From Oscillospiraceae bacterium (GTDB taxonomy: Bacteria; Bacillota; Clostridia; Oscillospirales; Ruminococcaceae), in the NCBI GenBank assembly GCA_017466885.1, contig JAFTTH010000002.1:124001-188000 (forward strand): a stretch of 64,000 nucleotides of DNA. The letters are read 5' to 3'. A model generated the notes under the pieces. That model made no database searches. It was not told the origin of the DNA and saw only the letters and a list, made by a program, of their open reading frames with translations. Shown here piece after piece: positions 35,173 to 43,206 of the stretch (position 1 is its first letter; each line of letters opens with the position of its first letter). The position numbers and the translations under genes were made by a program.

Positions 35173-35877
35173 TTGATCGGTTGGATCATTGCAGGAGCGA
35201 TTCTTTTGCTGATTTTGGCGCTCCTCCTTTGCCACCTGAAGGCCGACCTCCGGTATGAACGGGAAACCGGACTGGTCATCTTTTTGAAATTCCTCTTCCT
35301 CCGCTGGAAGGTCTACCCCAAAGAGAAAGGGACAAAGACCCCCAAAAAAGGGAAGAAAACACCGGAGTCAGTCCCGGGAGAGAAAAAGAAATCTCCCTTC
35401 AAGGGCTCCTCCCTTTGGGAAACCTTTGATTTTTTCCGCACCCTCCTTTCCTCCCTGGGAGATCCTATCTTCACCCTTTTGCGGAGGATGAAGATCCGCA
35501 AGCTCCGGATCTATGCCGGCATCCGCGGGGAGGATGCCGCCCAAACCGCCATCTCTTACGGTCAGACCTCTGCCGCTCTTTACGGCCTTTTGGCTGTGGC
35601 CCGGAATCTTTTCCGGCTGGAAGCGGAGCAGATTGAGCTTTTCCCCGTTTTTGATGAAGAGGCCCCCCTGCCCCTTTCGGTCAGCGTTTCCTTCCGGGCA
35701 CGAATCCTTCATCTGCTTTCCTTCCTCCTCCGGTTTGGTCTCCGCTTTCTTGCGGAGATGAATTCCGGCCAGCCCAACCCTGCTGCGTCCGCCGCCGGAG
35801 TGGGGAGCAAACCACCGTCCAAACCCGGCTCTGCCGGAATGTATAAACAAAATAAAAACGCCAAAAAGGAGAATTGA
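35173..35877 (+). CDS. DUF2953-type membrane protein
   Basis: A 234-residue protein with an N-terminal helix (IIAGAILLLILALLLC), a beta-rich cytosolic or external segment, and a Lys-rich linker (about residues 55-85). The LRIYAGIRGEDAAQTAISYGQTSAALYGLLA stretch is typical of DUF2953 proteins found with sporulation genes such as ytfJ. Its TTG start follows AAGGAAGGGAG. The gap to ytfJ is 1 bp, so the two are coupled. Its function is unknown. Confidence 0.7.
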   Translation: MIGWIIAGAILLLILALLLCHLKADLRYERETGLVIFLKFLFLRWKVYPKEKGTKTPKKGKKTPESVPGEKKKSPFKGSSLWETFDFFRTLLSSLGDPIFTLLRRMKIRKLRIYAGIRGEDAAQTAISYGQTSAALYGLLAVARNLFRLEAEQIELFPVFDEEAPLPLSVSVSFRARILHLLSFLLRFGLRFLAEMNSGQPNPAASAAGVGSKPPSKPGSAGMYKQNKNAKKEN

Positions 35878-35878
35878 T

Positions 35879-36289
35879 ATGTCCAATCATGAACATCCCA
35901 TCCAAGGTCTTATGGGAACTGCAATGGAAAAAATCCGGGAGATGATGGATGTCAATACCGTCATCGGCGATCCCATCACCGCCCCCAACGGCACCGTGAT
36001 CCTTCCGGTCTCCAAGGTGTCAGTGGGCTTTGCGTCGGGCGGCTCCGACCTTCCCACCAAGGATCCCAAGCATACCTTTGGCGGCGGCAGCGGCGCCGGG
36101 ATCACCATCAAGCCCATCGCCTTTATCGTTGTCACCAATGAAACCGTCCGTCTCCTCCAGCTTTCCGACTCTACCAACCCTGCCGATGCTGCACTGGGGA
36201 TGGTTCCCGAGCTGGTTGACCGGCTGATCGCCCTCTTTAAGAAGGAGGAAAAAAAGGACCAGGAGAATAGTGACGAGCTTTCTTTCTGA
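35879..36289 (+). CDS. ytfJ: Sporulation protein YtfJ/GerW
   Basis: A 136-residue YtfJ-family protein. HPIQGLMGTAMEKIREMMDV, TVILPVSKVSVGFASGG, and a Gly-rich FGGGSGAGITIKPIAFIVV are the family landmarks. In Bacillus YtfJ/GerW is made in the forespore and needed for normal germination. The DUF2953-ytfJ pair is conserved in spore formers, which supports a sporulating host. Confidence 0.92.
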   Translation: MSNHEHPIQGLMGTAMEKIREMMDVNTVIGDPITAPNGTVILPVSKVSVGFASGGSDLPTKDPKHTFGGGSGAGITIKPIAFIVVTNETVRLLQLSDSTNPADAALGMVPELVDRLIALFKKEEKKDQENSDELSF

Positions 36290-36324
36290 CCCTTTGAATA
36301 TAACAGAAAAATAACGGAGCGTGA

Positions 36325-37614
36325 ATGACAAGCATGGCAGAGATCAGACCCTTTCAAGCACTTCGGTTCACCGAAAAAGCCGGAAGCCCGGCAGACCTTT
36401 GTTGCCCCCCTTACGACATCATTAACGAGGAGCAGCGGCAGGGATATCTTGCCCGCTCGGGCAACAATATCATCCGCCTGGAGCTTCCCAAGGGGGACGA
36501 CCCCTACCGCGAGGCAGGCAAGACCTTAAACCAGTGGCGGGAGGATGGCATCCTCGCGACCGATGCGTTTGACAGTATTTATATTTATGAGGAAGAATTC
36601 ACCGTCCGGGGCGAGCGGAAAAAGGTCAAGGGCTTTATTTCCCGCGTCCGGCTGACTCCCTTCTCGGAGGGTGTCGTCCTCCCCCATGAAGAGACCCTCA
36701 GCAAGGCCAAGGAGGATCGCTTTCTGCTGATGAGCGAGACCTTCTGCAACTTCAGCCAGATCTATTCTCTCTATTTCGACGAGGATAACCGTTGCCGCTA
36801 TCTGATCGATTGCCTTTCTGACGGCACGCCTGATGTTGAGTTTACGGACGATACCGGCGTAACCCACCGGCTTTGGGCGGTGGATGACGAAGGGTATCTT
36901 TCCAACCTCTGCAATGAGTTCAAAGATAAGAAGCTCTACATTGCGGACGGTCACCATCGGTACGAGACCGCCTGCAACTTTGCCGCCAAATTAAAGGCGG
37001 AGGGCAAGCTGGAGGATGGCGGTGCCGCCGACTACTGCATGATGATGCTGGTCAATATTGAGCATGAGGGACTGGTGGTATTCCCCACACACCGGATCGT
37101 TTTCGGGCTGGAGAATTTCTCCGCTGAGGATATCTGTGCAAAGCTGGCGGATACCTTTATCCTCTCCCGGCATGAAGGGGTGGACGGCATTGAGCCGGCT
37201 CTGGATGCTCTTTACGCGCAGGGCAAAAAAGCCTGCGCAATGTATACCGGCAAGGGCAGCTGGACTTTGATGGAGCTGAAGGATACGGCTGTGATGGAGA
37301 CAGTTCTCCCCTCCAGCAGTAAAGCCCTCCGGGAGCTGGATGTTTCTGTGCTTCACTCTTTGGTTCTGGAGCAGAACTTCGGAATCGATAAGGCCAATAT
37401 GGCCGCCCAGAAAAACCTGCGGTATACCCGGGATCTTGCCGAGGCACTTGCCGCCGTGGATAACGGTGAGGCAGACTGCAGCTTTATTCTCAACCCCACC
37501 CGGGTCGAGGAGATCAGCGCCGTGGCCGCCGCCGGCGAAAAAATGCCCCAGAAGTCCACTTATTTCTATCCCAAGCTGATTACCGGCCTGGTAATGAACT
37601 CCTTTGAGGAATAA
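36325..37614 (+). CDS. DUF1015 (SerK-related) family protein
   Basis: A 429-residue protein of the DUF1015 family. AEIRPFQALRF, CCPPYDIINEEQRQGY, NIIRLELPKGDDPY, LPHEETLSKAKEDR and YIADGHHRYETA are diagnostic. Some archaeal relatives are free-serine kinases, and the bacterial copies may share this activity. The ATG at 36325 suits the GGAGCG site. It is followed by a terminator. Confidence 0.85.
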   Translation: MTSMAEIRPFQALRFTEKAGSPADLCCPPYDIINEEQRQGYLARSGNNIIRLELPKGDDPYREAGKTLNQWREDGILATDAFDSIYIYEEEFTVRGERKKVKGFISRVRLTPFSEGVVLPHEETLSKAKEDRFLLMSETFCNFSQIYSLYFDEDNRCRYLIDCLSDGTPDVEFTDDTGVTHRLWAVDDEGYLSNLCNEFKDKKLYIADGHHRYETACNFAAKLKAEGKLEDGGAADYCMMMLVNIEHEGLVVFPTHRIVFGLENFSAEDICAKLADTFILSRHEGVDGIEPALDALYAQGKKACAMYTGKGSWTLMELKDTAVMETVLPSSSKALRELDVSVLHSLVLEQNFGIDKANMAAQKNLRYTRDLAEALAAVDNGEADCSFILNPTRVEEISAVAAAGEKMPQKSTYFYPKLITGLVMNSFEE

Positions 37615-37621
37615 CAGTCTC

Positions 37622-37653
37622 CCCCGCTTCATCCCCCGATGGAGCGGGGTTTT
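37622..37653 (+). terminator. Terminator after the DUF1015 gene
   Basis: A stem of about 12 bp around a CCC loop, ending in GGGGTTTT, directly after the stop codon. Confidence 0.75.
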
Positions 37654-37672
37654 CTGACCGATCCATCCCTCC

Positions 37673-37717
37673 CGGTGGTTGATTTCTCCCCACTCAACCA
37701 CCGGTGGGTGTTTTTTT
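37673..37717 (+). terminator. Second terminator before the XRE gene
   Basis: GGTGGTTG and CAACCACC form an 8-bp stem, with a GC-rich continuation and a T7 run ending at 37717. It insulates the disrupted XRE gene. Confidence 0.65.
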
Positions 37718-37758
37718 CCCGGCAAAACGCTATAATATAGATAGAAAGGAGGGCAACC

Positions 37759-37896
37759 ATGGACCAAGTCAAGATCGGAAAATTCATTGCCGCCTGCAGA
37801 AAGCGGGAAGCGCTGACCCAGGCGCAGCTGGCAGAAAAACTGGGCATCACCGATCGAGCCATATCCAAATGGGAAACCGGGGTTTCCCAAACTTAA
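37759..37896 (+). pseudogene. 5' half of an XRE-family regulator split by the mobile element
   Basis: The ATG behind AAAGGAGGG starts a Cro/C1-type HTH (KIGKFIAACRKREALTQ, AEKLGITDRAISKWETG) that runs into element sequence and stops after 45 codons. The missing part resumes at 49699 in the same frame (WETG joined to KAMPDSS). A truncated 45-residue HTH peptide could still be made but lacks the end of the DNA-binding domain. Confidence 0.9.
37871..37888. repeat. attL core with adjoining inverted arms
   Basis: GGGAAACC and GGTTTCCC flank a GG centre. The left ten bases are the direct repeat shared with attR; the right arm is element DNA. Such dyads are common at serine recombinase sites. Confidence 0.75.
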
Positions 37897-37960
37897 AGAT
37901 ACCACCACAAAACCCACGCTTACATTACTTCCAAACAATACAATTTTGGAGGTAAACCCT

Positions 37961-38206
37961 ATGAAAAAGCTGATTTCCTGCGAATATAACTTCGATAACT
38001 GCTGTGTGGAACTGAAATTCAACGATGGCAGTATGATTGCGATTAATACCATTGCCGTTGAGAACGAGGTTGCCGACAATATGTATCAGCGGTCGGAGCT
38101 GGACTATCTCATCTACAATGACCCTGTTGCCTATGCCGATCTCGTACTGAACGGCGATCCCGAAGCCTACCTCAAAGCGGTCACAGAATATAAGCCGCTT
38201 GACTGA
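37961..38206 (+). CDS. DUF6061-like small protein
   Basis: An 81-residue protein starting behind GGAGG. MKKLISCEYNFDNCCVELKF and NEVADNMYQRSELDYLIYND resemble small proteins annotated DUF6061 in clostridial mobile elements. It has no known function. It is the first gene of the element and has its own terminator. Confidence 0.7.
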   Translation: MKKLISCEYNFDNCCVELKFNDGSMIAINTIAVENEVADNMYQRSELDYLIYNDPVAYADLVLNGDPEAYLKAVTEYKPLD

Positions 38207-38213
38207 TTGATCC

Positions 38214-38260
38214 GAGGCGGTATCCGATTCCGTTGTGGTTCGGATACCGCCTCTTTTTTT
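38214..38260 (+). terminator. Terminator after the first element gene
   Basis: A perfect 14-bp stem (38214-38227 with 38240-38253), a 12-nt loop and a T7 run. Confidence 0.9.
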
Positions 38261-38300
38261 GCCCACTTTAGACACAATAGATTTATTCACATTTTTCCTG

Positions 38301-38306
38301 TATAAT
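38301..38306 (+). promoter_or_regulatory. Possible -10 box of the element's regulatory operon
   Basis: A TATAAT at 38301-38306 with only a weak -35 (TAGATT, 17 bp upstream). A transcript from here would carry the attenuator-like leader at 38411-38451. Confidence 0.4.
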
Positions 38307-38410
38307 AAGTACAATATCGTTTCATTCGCTTCGATTCCGATGTTAATCGTAAAAATCTAAAAAATTTCAAAAAAATTTTGGGATATTGGAAAAAATCGAG
38401 CCTTCTCATG

Positions 38411-38451
38411 CCCTCTATTATAGAGGGGTATGCGGACCCCTCTATATTTTT
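38411..38451 (+). promoter_or_regulatory. Attenuator-like leader with two exclusive hairpins
   Basis: Hairpin 1 pairs 38411-38417 with 38421-38427. Hairpin 2 pairs 38421-38429 with 38436-38444 (9 bp, perfect) and is followed by TATTTTTG. Both use the segment at 38421, so only one can form. Hairpin 2 looks like an intrinsic terminator and hairpin 1 like an anti-terminator, upstream of the gene at 38472. Confidence 0.6.
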
Positions 38452-38471
38452 GCAATACGGAGGATATGTAA

Positions 38472-38849
38472 ATGATAAATCACAGCGAATGGGAATACGA
38501 GAACCAGGACTATCTCAAAGAACACTACGAGAAAAGGCTGATGGGCAAGGACACCCATCTCTTTGTCCGCAAGTTCCATTGTAAGGGCTGCGGCAGAGTG
38601 TTCTACACCACCATCGGGACCAAGAAGTATTGTCTGTATTCTCTGTGCGGCAATCATGGGTATCAAAAGGAACTGAAATGGCGGCGTGAACAGGAACGCA
38701 AAGACCGTATCTGCCAGACCTGCGGCAACCCTTTCACACCCAAGCGGTCGGATGCCAAGTTCTGCTGCAATGCCTGTCGACAGAAAGCATACCGAGAAAG
38801 TGTTACGGATACGGCAAGTGGTCACGCTGACCACTTGCAACAATCGTAA
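38472..38849 (+). CDS. Zinc-finger protein of the mobile element
   Basis: A 125-residue protein starting behind GGAGG. It has two Cys groups: CKGCGRVFYTTIGTKKYC (about residues 37-54) and CQTCGNPF ... CCNACRQKAYR (about 80-106). The second resembles DUF-type zinc fingers seen in phage and ICE regulators. It probably binds DNA or RNA. It precedes the sigma-like gene and its last codons overlap the first palindromic repeat. Confidence 0.7.
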   Translation: MINHSEWEYENQDYLKEHYEKRLMGKDTHLFVRKFHCKGCGRVFYTTIGTKKYCLYSLCGNHGYQKELKWRREQERKDRICQTCGNPFTPKRSDAKFCCNACRQKAYRESVTDTASGHADHLQQS

Positions 38850-38911
38850 CGAATATAGTGTTACAGTTAGGCAAGTACCCAAATCGGGAACTTGCAATAA
38901 CCGTAACGATA
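38799..38911. repeat. Two tandem nested palindromes (about 54 bp each)
   Basis: Copy 1 (38799-38853) has an outer GTTACG/CGTAAC pair and an inner perfect 11-bp stem (38814-38824 with 38828-38838). Copy 2 (38857-38911) has GTTAC/GTAAC outside and GCAAGT...ACTTGC inside. The inner arms differ between the copies but stay paired within each. Confidence 0.8.
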
Positions 38912-38938
38912 TTAAACCACCGAAGGGAGATGAACTAC

Positions 38939-39880
38939 ATGAGTCTGCGTTATAGCTTTTTCGCCGTCGTACCCGATGGCATTATTGAAATCCCGCAAGA
39001 GAGCAATCTTTCATGGCTGACGCTGTTCTATGCTCTGCCGAAAGAGCTTGTCGAAAAATATCCGCCTGCCCTGTCCTTACCGAGAAATATCTATGAGCTG
39101 CTTGACGATCCCGACAGCATGGAAGTTATCAAAAACGATATGTTCCTGCTCCTGGTGTGGGACTGCTTTGCATGGTCTGCGTGGCAATTCTTCCAGGTGC
39201 CGAATAAGGACGGCACATACAAGGACATTCCCGGCGATTGGAAAAACTATTCCGGTGATTTTCCTCTGTGGCGGCTGTCCTATGAAATTATCAAGCATTT
39301 CCGCAAGAAGTTTGAGACGGAGATGGATTGGAGCTTCCAGCGGCTGTTTCTGATGGACAGAGACGACGAACATCCTTGGATCACCTATCGGCAGTTCGGC
39401 AATTTGATCGGCAATCTCACCGATATGATCGTTGCCGAGGAAAACTGGCAGCCGATGATCGACGAGTTCTGGAAAAACCGCAATCCCGATGATTACAGCG
39501 GTTCCAGTGTCCATAAGCGGGACTTCAACCGTTCGTGGTATCATGACCGCAATCACAAGCACCTGTCCATTGAAGAAATTGCAGAGACCGGTGCTATGAT
39601 CGACGGAGAAATGCTGTTCGACATTCCCAACCCGGCAGCGGAGTTTGAAACCAAGGTGCTGCAGAAAATCGGCATTGAGCAGTTTGAAAGGAAGCTCACC
39701 GAGCAGGACAAGCAGATCCTGCGGATGCGCATGGACGGCAGCTCCCTCAAAGATATTGCCGCCGCTGTCGGCTTCAAGACACCGAGTGCCGTCAGCAAAC
39801 ACATTGAAAAGATCGCCGGTGCGTATGAGGATTATGTGTCCGGTGAGTACGGCAGCTTCTTAGATAAACACACAAAATAA
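38939..39880 (+). CDS. Sigma-factor-like/HTH regulator of the element
   Basis: A 313-residue protein. The N-terminal about 230 residues are aromatic-rich and unfamiliar. The C-terminus (about 255-300) has a sigma region 4-like HTH: LTEQDKQILRMRMDGSSLKDIAAAVGFKTPSAVSKHIEKIAG. I chose the ATG at 38939 for its distance from GAAGGGAG; ATG at 38930 is possible. It lies just after the tandem palindromes, which may be its binding site. Confidence 0.6.
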   Translation: MSLRYSFFAVVPDGIIEIPQESNLSWLTLFYALPKELVEKYPPALSLPRNIYELLDDPDSMEVIKNDMFLLLVWDCFAWSAWQFFQVPNKDGTYKDIPGDWKNYSGDFPLWRLSYEIIKHFRKKFETEMDWSFQRLFLMDRDDEHPWITYRQFGNLIGNLTDMIVAEENWQPMIDEFWKNRNPDDYSGSSVHKRDFNRSWYHDRNHKHLSIEEIAETGAMIDGEMLFDIPNPAAEFETKVLQKIGIEQFERKLTEQDKQILRMRMDGSSLKDIAAAVGFKTPSAVSKHIEKIAGAYEDYVSGEYGSFLDKHTK

Positions 39881-39946
39881 CAATTTGCTCAACAAGGCAG
39901 TCACGATAACCGTGGCTGCTTTTTTGATGCCCGAAAGGAGAATTCT

Positions 39947-40147
39947 ATGAGCAGAGAACCGTTTGAAACCATGCCCGATGTGATGGATGCAAAGCAGCTT
40001 GCCAAGGCGTTGCAGATTTCCAAAGCGGGTGCGTACAACCTTTTGAACGACCCGGATTTTCCAACCTTGCGGATCGGCGGACGCAAGCTGGTGATGAAAA
40101 ATGAGCTTGTGGAATGGTTGAAAAGCCGCACAAATCGAAAAGAGTGA
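39947..40147 (+). CDS. Excisionase-like HTH protein
   Basis: A 66-residue winged-helix protein of the MerR/excisionase type (MDAKQLAKALQISKAGAYNLLN, FPTLRIGGRKLVMKNELVEWL). It starts at ATG behind AAAGGAG. Such proteins bend DNA at att sites and steer recombinases to excision. It is the likely xis of this element, though serine recombinases sometimes use unrelated directionality factors. Confidence 0.78.
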   Translation: MSREPFETMPDVMDAKQLAKALQISKAGAYNLLNDPDFPTLRIGGRKLVMKNELVEWLKSRTNRKE

Positions 40148-40151
40148 AAAC

Positions 40152-40280
40152 ATGGTCAAGAGCCGAAAAAGCGGCAAATCAGCCGATAGCGAGAGCCGAA
40201 ACGTACTCTGCATCGTTTGGAGTGTTTCCAGCGAAAAAACGCATCACTTTTCCGATTCAAGAGCCGTGAAAAAATTGTGA
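40152..40280 (+). CDS. Possible 42-residue basic peptide
   Basis: An open frame from ATG at 40152, Ser/Lys/Arg-rich (MVKSRKSGKSADSESRNV), just after the excisionase-like gene. It has no clear ribosome binding site, so it may be chance; the gap around it is only 148 bp. Confidence 0.25.
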   Translation: MVKSRKSGKSADSESRNVLCIVWSVSSEKTHHFSDSRAVKKL

Positions 40281-40295
40281 AAAACAGGAGGTTTT

Positions 40296-40583
40296 ATGAG
40301 AACAGGGCTTACCAAGAAAGAAAAGACTACTGCCATCTATTTTGATGAGTTTGGCAATATGATCGAGGTGCAGACCCACAACACCGATCTAAAAAAGCGA
40401 CTGACGGCATTTGCGAAAGAATATCCGCAATGCTGCCGCCAGATCGACGATGACGAACAAGGTGGGCTGACCTTTGAAGTGGAGAAAGGCAGACTGAGTT
40501 TCCGGCTGACTGCACCGTACAGCGAGGAACGGAAACAGGCGGCAAGTGAGTGGGCGAAGAAAAACGGCATTGCTACGCTGTAA
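40296..40583 (+). CDS. Hypothetical 95-residue element protein
   Basis: Starts at ATG behind CAGGAGG. Charged, soluble, with AIYFDEFGNMIEVQTHN and a Cys pair (YPQCCRQ). I recognise it as a recurring but unnamed gene of clostridial mobile elements; no domain with a known role is visible. Confidence 0.65.
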   Translation: MRTGLTKKEKTTAIYFDEFGNMIEVQTHNTDLKKRLTAFAKEYPQCCRQIDDDEQGGLTFEVEKGRLSFRLTAPYSEERKQAASEWAKKNGIATL

Positions 40584-40643
40584 AATATAAGACATCGAAG
40601 GGGTGAATGCCTATGAGAAAATAACGAACAGGAGGATTTTTAT

Positions 40644-41243
40644 TTGAGTGTGTATGGATATATCCGTGTAAGCAGCAAGGACCAGAAAGAGGACCGACAG
40701 CAGATTGCCTTGAAAGAGGTTGGCGTTGAACGCCAAAACATCTATGTAGATAAGCAGTCCGGCAAGGATTTCAACCGTCCGCAGTACAAGAAGATGCTGC
40801 GGAAACTAAAAAAAGACGATCTGCTCTATATCAAGAGCATCGACCGTCTTGGGCGCAACTATGAAGAAATTCTACAGCAATGGCGGTTTCTTACGAAAGA
40901 AAAAGGCGTGGACATCGTGGTGTTGGATATGCCGCTGCTCGATACCCGCCGGGGCAAAGACCTGATGGGTACATTCCTCTCCGATATTGTGCTGCAGGTG
41001 CTGTCCTTTGTAGCAGAAAACGAGCGTACAAATATCAAACAACGCCAAGCCGAGGGAATTGCCGCTGCCAAAGCGCAAGGAATCAAATTCGGCAGACCAC
41101 CTTTGCCCTTGCCAGATAATTTCTATGAGGTACACAAAGCATGGCGTAGTAAGAAAATAACCTTGAAACAAGCAGCGGAAGCCTGCAATATGCCGGTTGG
41201 CACATTCTATGGAAAGGCAAGAAAATTTGAAAATGTGGCTTAA
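40644..41243 (+). CDS. Small serine recombinase (resolvase/invertase family)
   Basis: A 199-residue protein with the resolvase catalytic domain. YGYIRVSSKDQ holds the nucleophile Ser10 and Arg8, and IKSIDRLGRNYEEIL holds the second Arg motif. FVAENERTNIKQRQAEGIAAAKAQGIKFGRPP is the E helix leading to a C-terminal HTH. The TTG start follows AGGAGG. It is the second recombinase of the element; it may resolve multimers or invert a segment. Confidence 0.88.
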   Translation: MSVYGYIRVSSKDQKEDRQQIALKEVGVERQNIYVDKQSGKDFNRPQYKKMLRKLKKDDLLYIKSIDRLGRNYEEILQQWRFLTKEKGVDIVVLDMPLLDTRRGKDLMGTFLSDIVLQVLSFVAENERTNIKQRQAEGIAAAKAQGIKFGRPPLPLPDNFYEVHKAWRSKKITLKQAAEACNMPVGTFYGKARKFENVA

Positions 41244-41250
41244 ACAAATC

Positions 41251-41293
41251 ATGCCCTAAATTTGTAAAGGTGTACTTTTACAAATTAGGGCAT
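41251..41293 (+). terminator. Hairpin after the small recombinase
   Basis: A long stem (ATGCCCTAAATTTGTAAA paired with TTTTACAAATTAGGGCAT, small bulges) without a long T-tract. It separates the recombination genes from the cargo. Confidence 0.55.
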
Positions 41294-41435
41294 TAAATTA
41301 CACTCTGCAATATTATACACCCAAATGCGTGATTTTTCAAGGCGTTGAGCCGAACATTTTCGACGATAATTGTAACTTTTTTGTGATTTGCAAAAGTACA
41401 CAATAAAAAATTATTTGATTTCGGAGGAATAAAAA

Positions 41436-41840
41436 ATGGGGATGTTTGATTTTAGACGCTGTGATGGCTTTGCGGGAAGTATTCCGCAGAAGTTTATCGA
41501 CACACGGTTTCCTAAGTGTCCAATGTGCGGTACTCATGAGCCGTATTGGAAGCTGAAGGACAAAATGGAGATGATGGGAAATCGCACCCTGTTTTTGTGC
41601 GATAAGTGCGGAGCTATTCTTTCTGCTACAACCGCCGATCTCTCCGGCTTTTCTTCCAACAAGGCAAGTGTACTTACAACTGCTGGACTTTTTAATGCCA
41701 TAGGAAAGAAGTCAAGTGGCAAAAAAGTAGGAACCGTTTATATGAAGGTGGAAGAGGTCGGCAACGCACAGACAACCAAGGTCTTCCAAGGAAAGGAAAT
41801 GCCGATTGAAGAACTGCAGGCATTGGCTGAAAGCCTTTAA
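41436..41840 (+). CDS. Zinc-ribbon cargo protein
   Basis: A 134-residue protein behind GGAGG. It has CPMCGTHEPYW and LCDKCGAIL, spaced about 25 residues apart, predicting one zinc ribbon. An Ala/Ser-rich stretch follows, and the C-terminal VFQGKEMPIEELQALAESL resembles a SHOCT-like end. It is the first gene of the A+T-rich cargo. Confidence 0.6.
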   Translation: MGMFDFRRCDGFAGSIPQKFIDTRFPKCPMCGTHEPYWKLKDKMEMMGNRTLFLCDKCGAILSATTADLSGFSSNKASVLTTAGLFNAIGKKSSGKKVGTVYMKVEEVGNAQTTKVFQGKEMPIEELQALAESL

Positions 41841-41857
41841 TTGACAGGGTTTGCATT

Positions 41858-42334
41858 ATGGCAAAGTTAGTCTTTTTGCGAAGAACAGATAAGGAAATAG
41901 AAGTATTTGGCGGTGACGTTTACTTTGATCTCGATGGTAAGAATGTCGGCAAGTTATCTCGTGTTAACCAAGAGGTTAATGTGTTGCCGGGGAAACACAC
42001 CATAAAGATGTATAAGACGCACAGCTATGATACGTTTATCGGTTTTGCCGAATCAACGATAGAAATCGGTGAAACTGAGGAGCTTATGGTTCGATACGCA
42101 GCTCCTATGGCAGTTAATCAACCGGGCAATATGATTATCTCTGCTTATGACTATTGTAAGGAAGCTGAGGTACTTAGAAATCGTGAGCAAACCATTGCTC
42201 ACGACTATGCTGCGGATGTTAACCGCAAAAAAGAACAAAACGAAAAATATAATACAGGTATTACGATTTGGATTGTTTGTATGATCATAGGAGCGATTAT
42301 CTTTGCCATATGGGAGGCTTCAATCTGGTTGTAA
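41858..42334 (+). CDS. PEGA-like protein with C-terminal membrane anchor, copy 1
   Basis: A 158-residue protein. The N-terminal about 70 residues are beta-rich (GGDVYFDLDGKNVGKLSRVN, LPGKHTIKMYKTH), like PEGA-type surface domains. A charged stretch and one helix at the C-terminus (WIVCMIIGAIIFAIWEASI) suggest tail anchoring. It is 51% or so identical by eye to the next gene (approximate). Function unknown. Confidence 0.6.
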   Translation: MAKLVFLRRTDKEIEVFGGDVYFDLDGKNVGKLSRVNQEVNVLPGKHTIKMYKTHSYDTFIGFAESTIEIGETEELMVRYAAPMAVNQPGNMIISAYDYCKEAEVLRNREQTIAHDYAADVNRKKEQNEKYNTGITIWIVCMIIGAIIFAIWEASIWL

Positions 42335-42352
42335 TACGTTGAGGAGAATTTT

Positions 42353-42835
42353 ATGGCGAAGCTTGTATTTCTAAAAAGAACTCAAAAGGAGATTGAAATA
42401 TTCGGTGGAGACGTGTATTTCGACATTGACGGAAAAAACGCAGGTAAGCTTTCGTTAACAAATCAAGTTGTCGATATACCGGCAGGCGAACATACCGTTA
42501 AAATGTACAAATCTCACACTTTTGACACCTTTATCGGATTTGCGGAATCCATTATCAATGTTACTGAAGATGAACAGCTAATGGTAAAGTATTCTGCACC
42601 GATGATGATAAACCAACCAGGAAATATGGTTATTTCTGAATACACAGAAGCAAAGGAGCAGGAGGTAATTAGGGAACGTGAAAGTTCTATACATCGTGAC
42701 TTCGTTGCAACAGAAACTCAAAAAAAGCAAGCTGAAGAGAATTATAAGAACGGCGTAATGACAGTTGTTTGGGTTGCAGTTGGTATTGCAGTCGTTTTGG
42801 GAATCTTTTACGGGATTATCTTCAGTTCATTCTAA
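42353..42835 (+). CDS. PEGA-like protein with C-terminal membrane anchor, copy 2
   Basis: A 160-residue paralogue of the preceding gene (GGDVYFDIDGKNAGKLSLTN, FDTFIGFAESI, APMMINQPGNMVIS), with the same C-terminal anchor layout (VVWVAVGIAVVLGIFYGII). The 18-bp gap and the shared plan indicate tandem duplication within the cargo. Confidence 0.6.
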   Translation: MAKLVFLKRTQKEIEIFGGDVYFDIDGKNAGKLSLTNQVVDIPAGEHTVKMYKSHTFDTFIGFAESIINVTEDEQLMVKYSAPMMINQPGNMVISEYTEAKEQEVIRERESSIHRDFVATETQKKQAEENYKNGVMTVVWVAVGIAVVLGIFYGIIFSSF

Positions 42836-42857
42836 AACAAAAAAAGGAGAGATAAAA

Positions 42858-43193
42858 ATGGAAGCTTATTTAATTGCATCGTTGGTTGTTGCAGCAGGTC
42901 TAGGGTTTATTCCCGCAAGCATTGCAAAAAACAAAGGCTATAGTTTTGGCCTTTGGTGGTTCTATGGATGGATGCTTTTTATCGTGGCAATCATCCACGT
43001 AAGTTTGATCCCTGACAAAAATGCCCAGCAGACACCTATTAATGCCGCTGCCCATATTCCTTACTGTCCGCCTTCCAATTCCGGACAAAGTGCAGCGGAT
43101 GAGTTGAAAAAGTACAAAGAGCTTAAAGACCAGGGTGTTATTACAGAAGAAGAGTTCCAGGCAAAGAAGGAACAGCTTCTGAAGCTTATGTAA
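42858..43193 (+). CDS. SHOCT-domain membrane protein, cargo copy A
   Basis: A 111-residue protein starting behind AAAAAGGAGAG. Two helices (about 3-20 and 32-52) are followed by a linker and the SHOCT motif ADELKKYKELKDQGVITEEE and FQAKKEQLL at the C-terminus. SHOCT is an oligomerisation tail often found on membrane proteins. Function unknown. Confidence 0.65.
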   Translation: MEAYLIASLVVAAGLGFIPASIAKNKGYSFGLWWFYGWMLFIVAIIHVSLIPDKNAQQTPINAAAHIPYCPPSNSGQSAADELKKYKELKDQGVITEEEFQAKKEQLLKLM

Positions 43194-43206
43194 GGAGGCT
43201 TGAATC

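Noticed and set aside
37681-37740. A riboswitch-like leader before the split XRE gene
   Set aside because: The stem ends in a T7 run and is better explained as a terminator of the upstream transcript.
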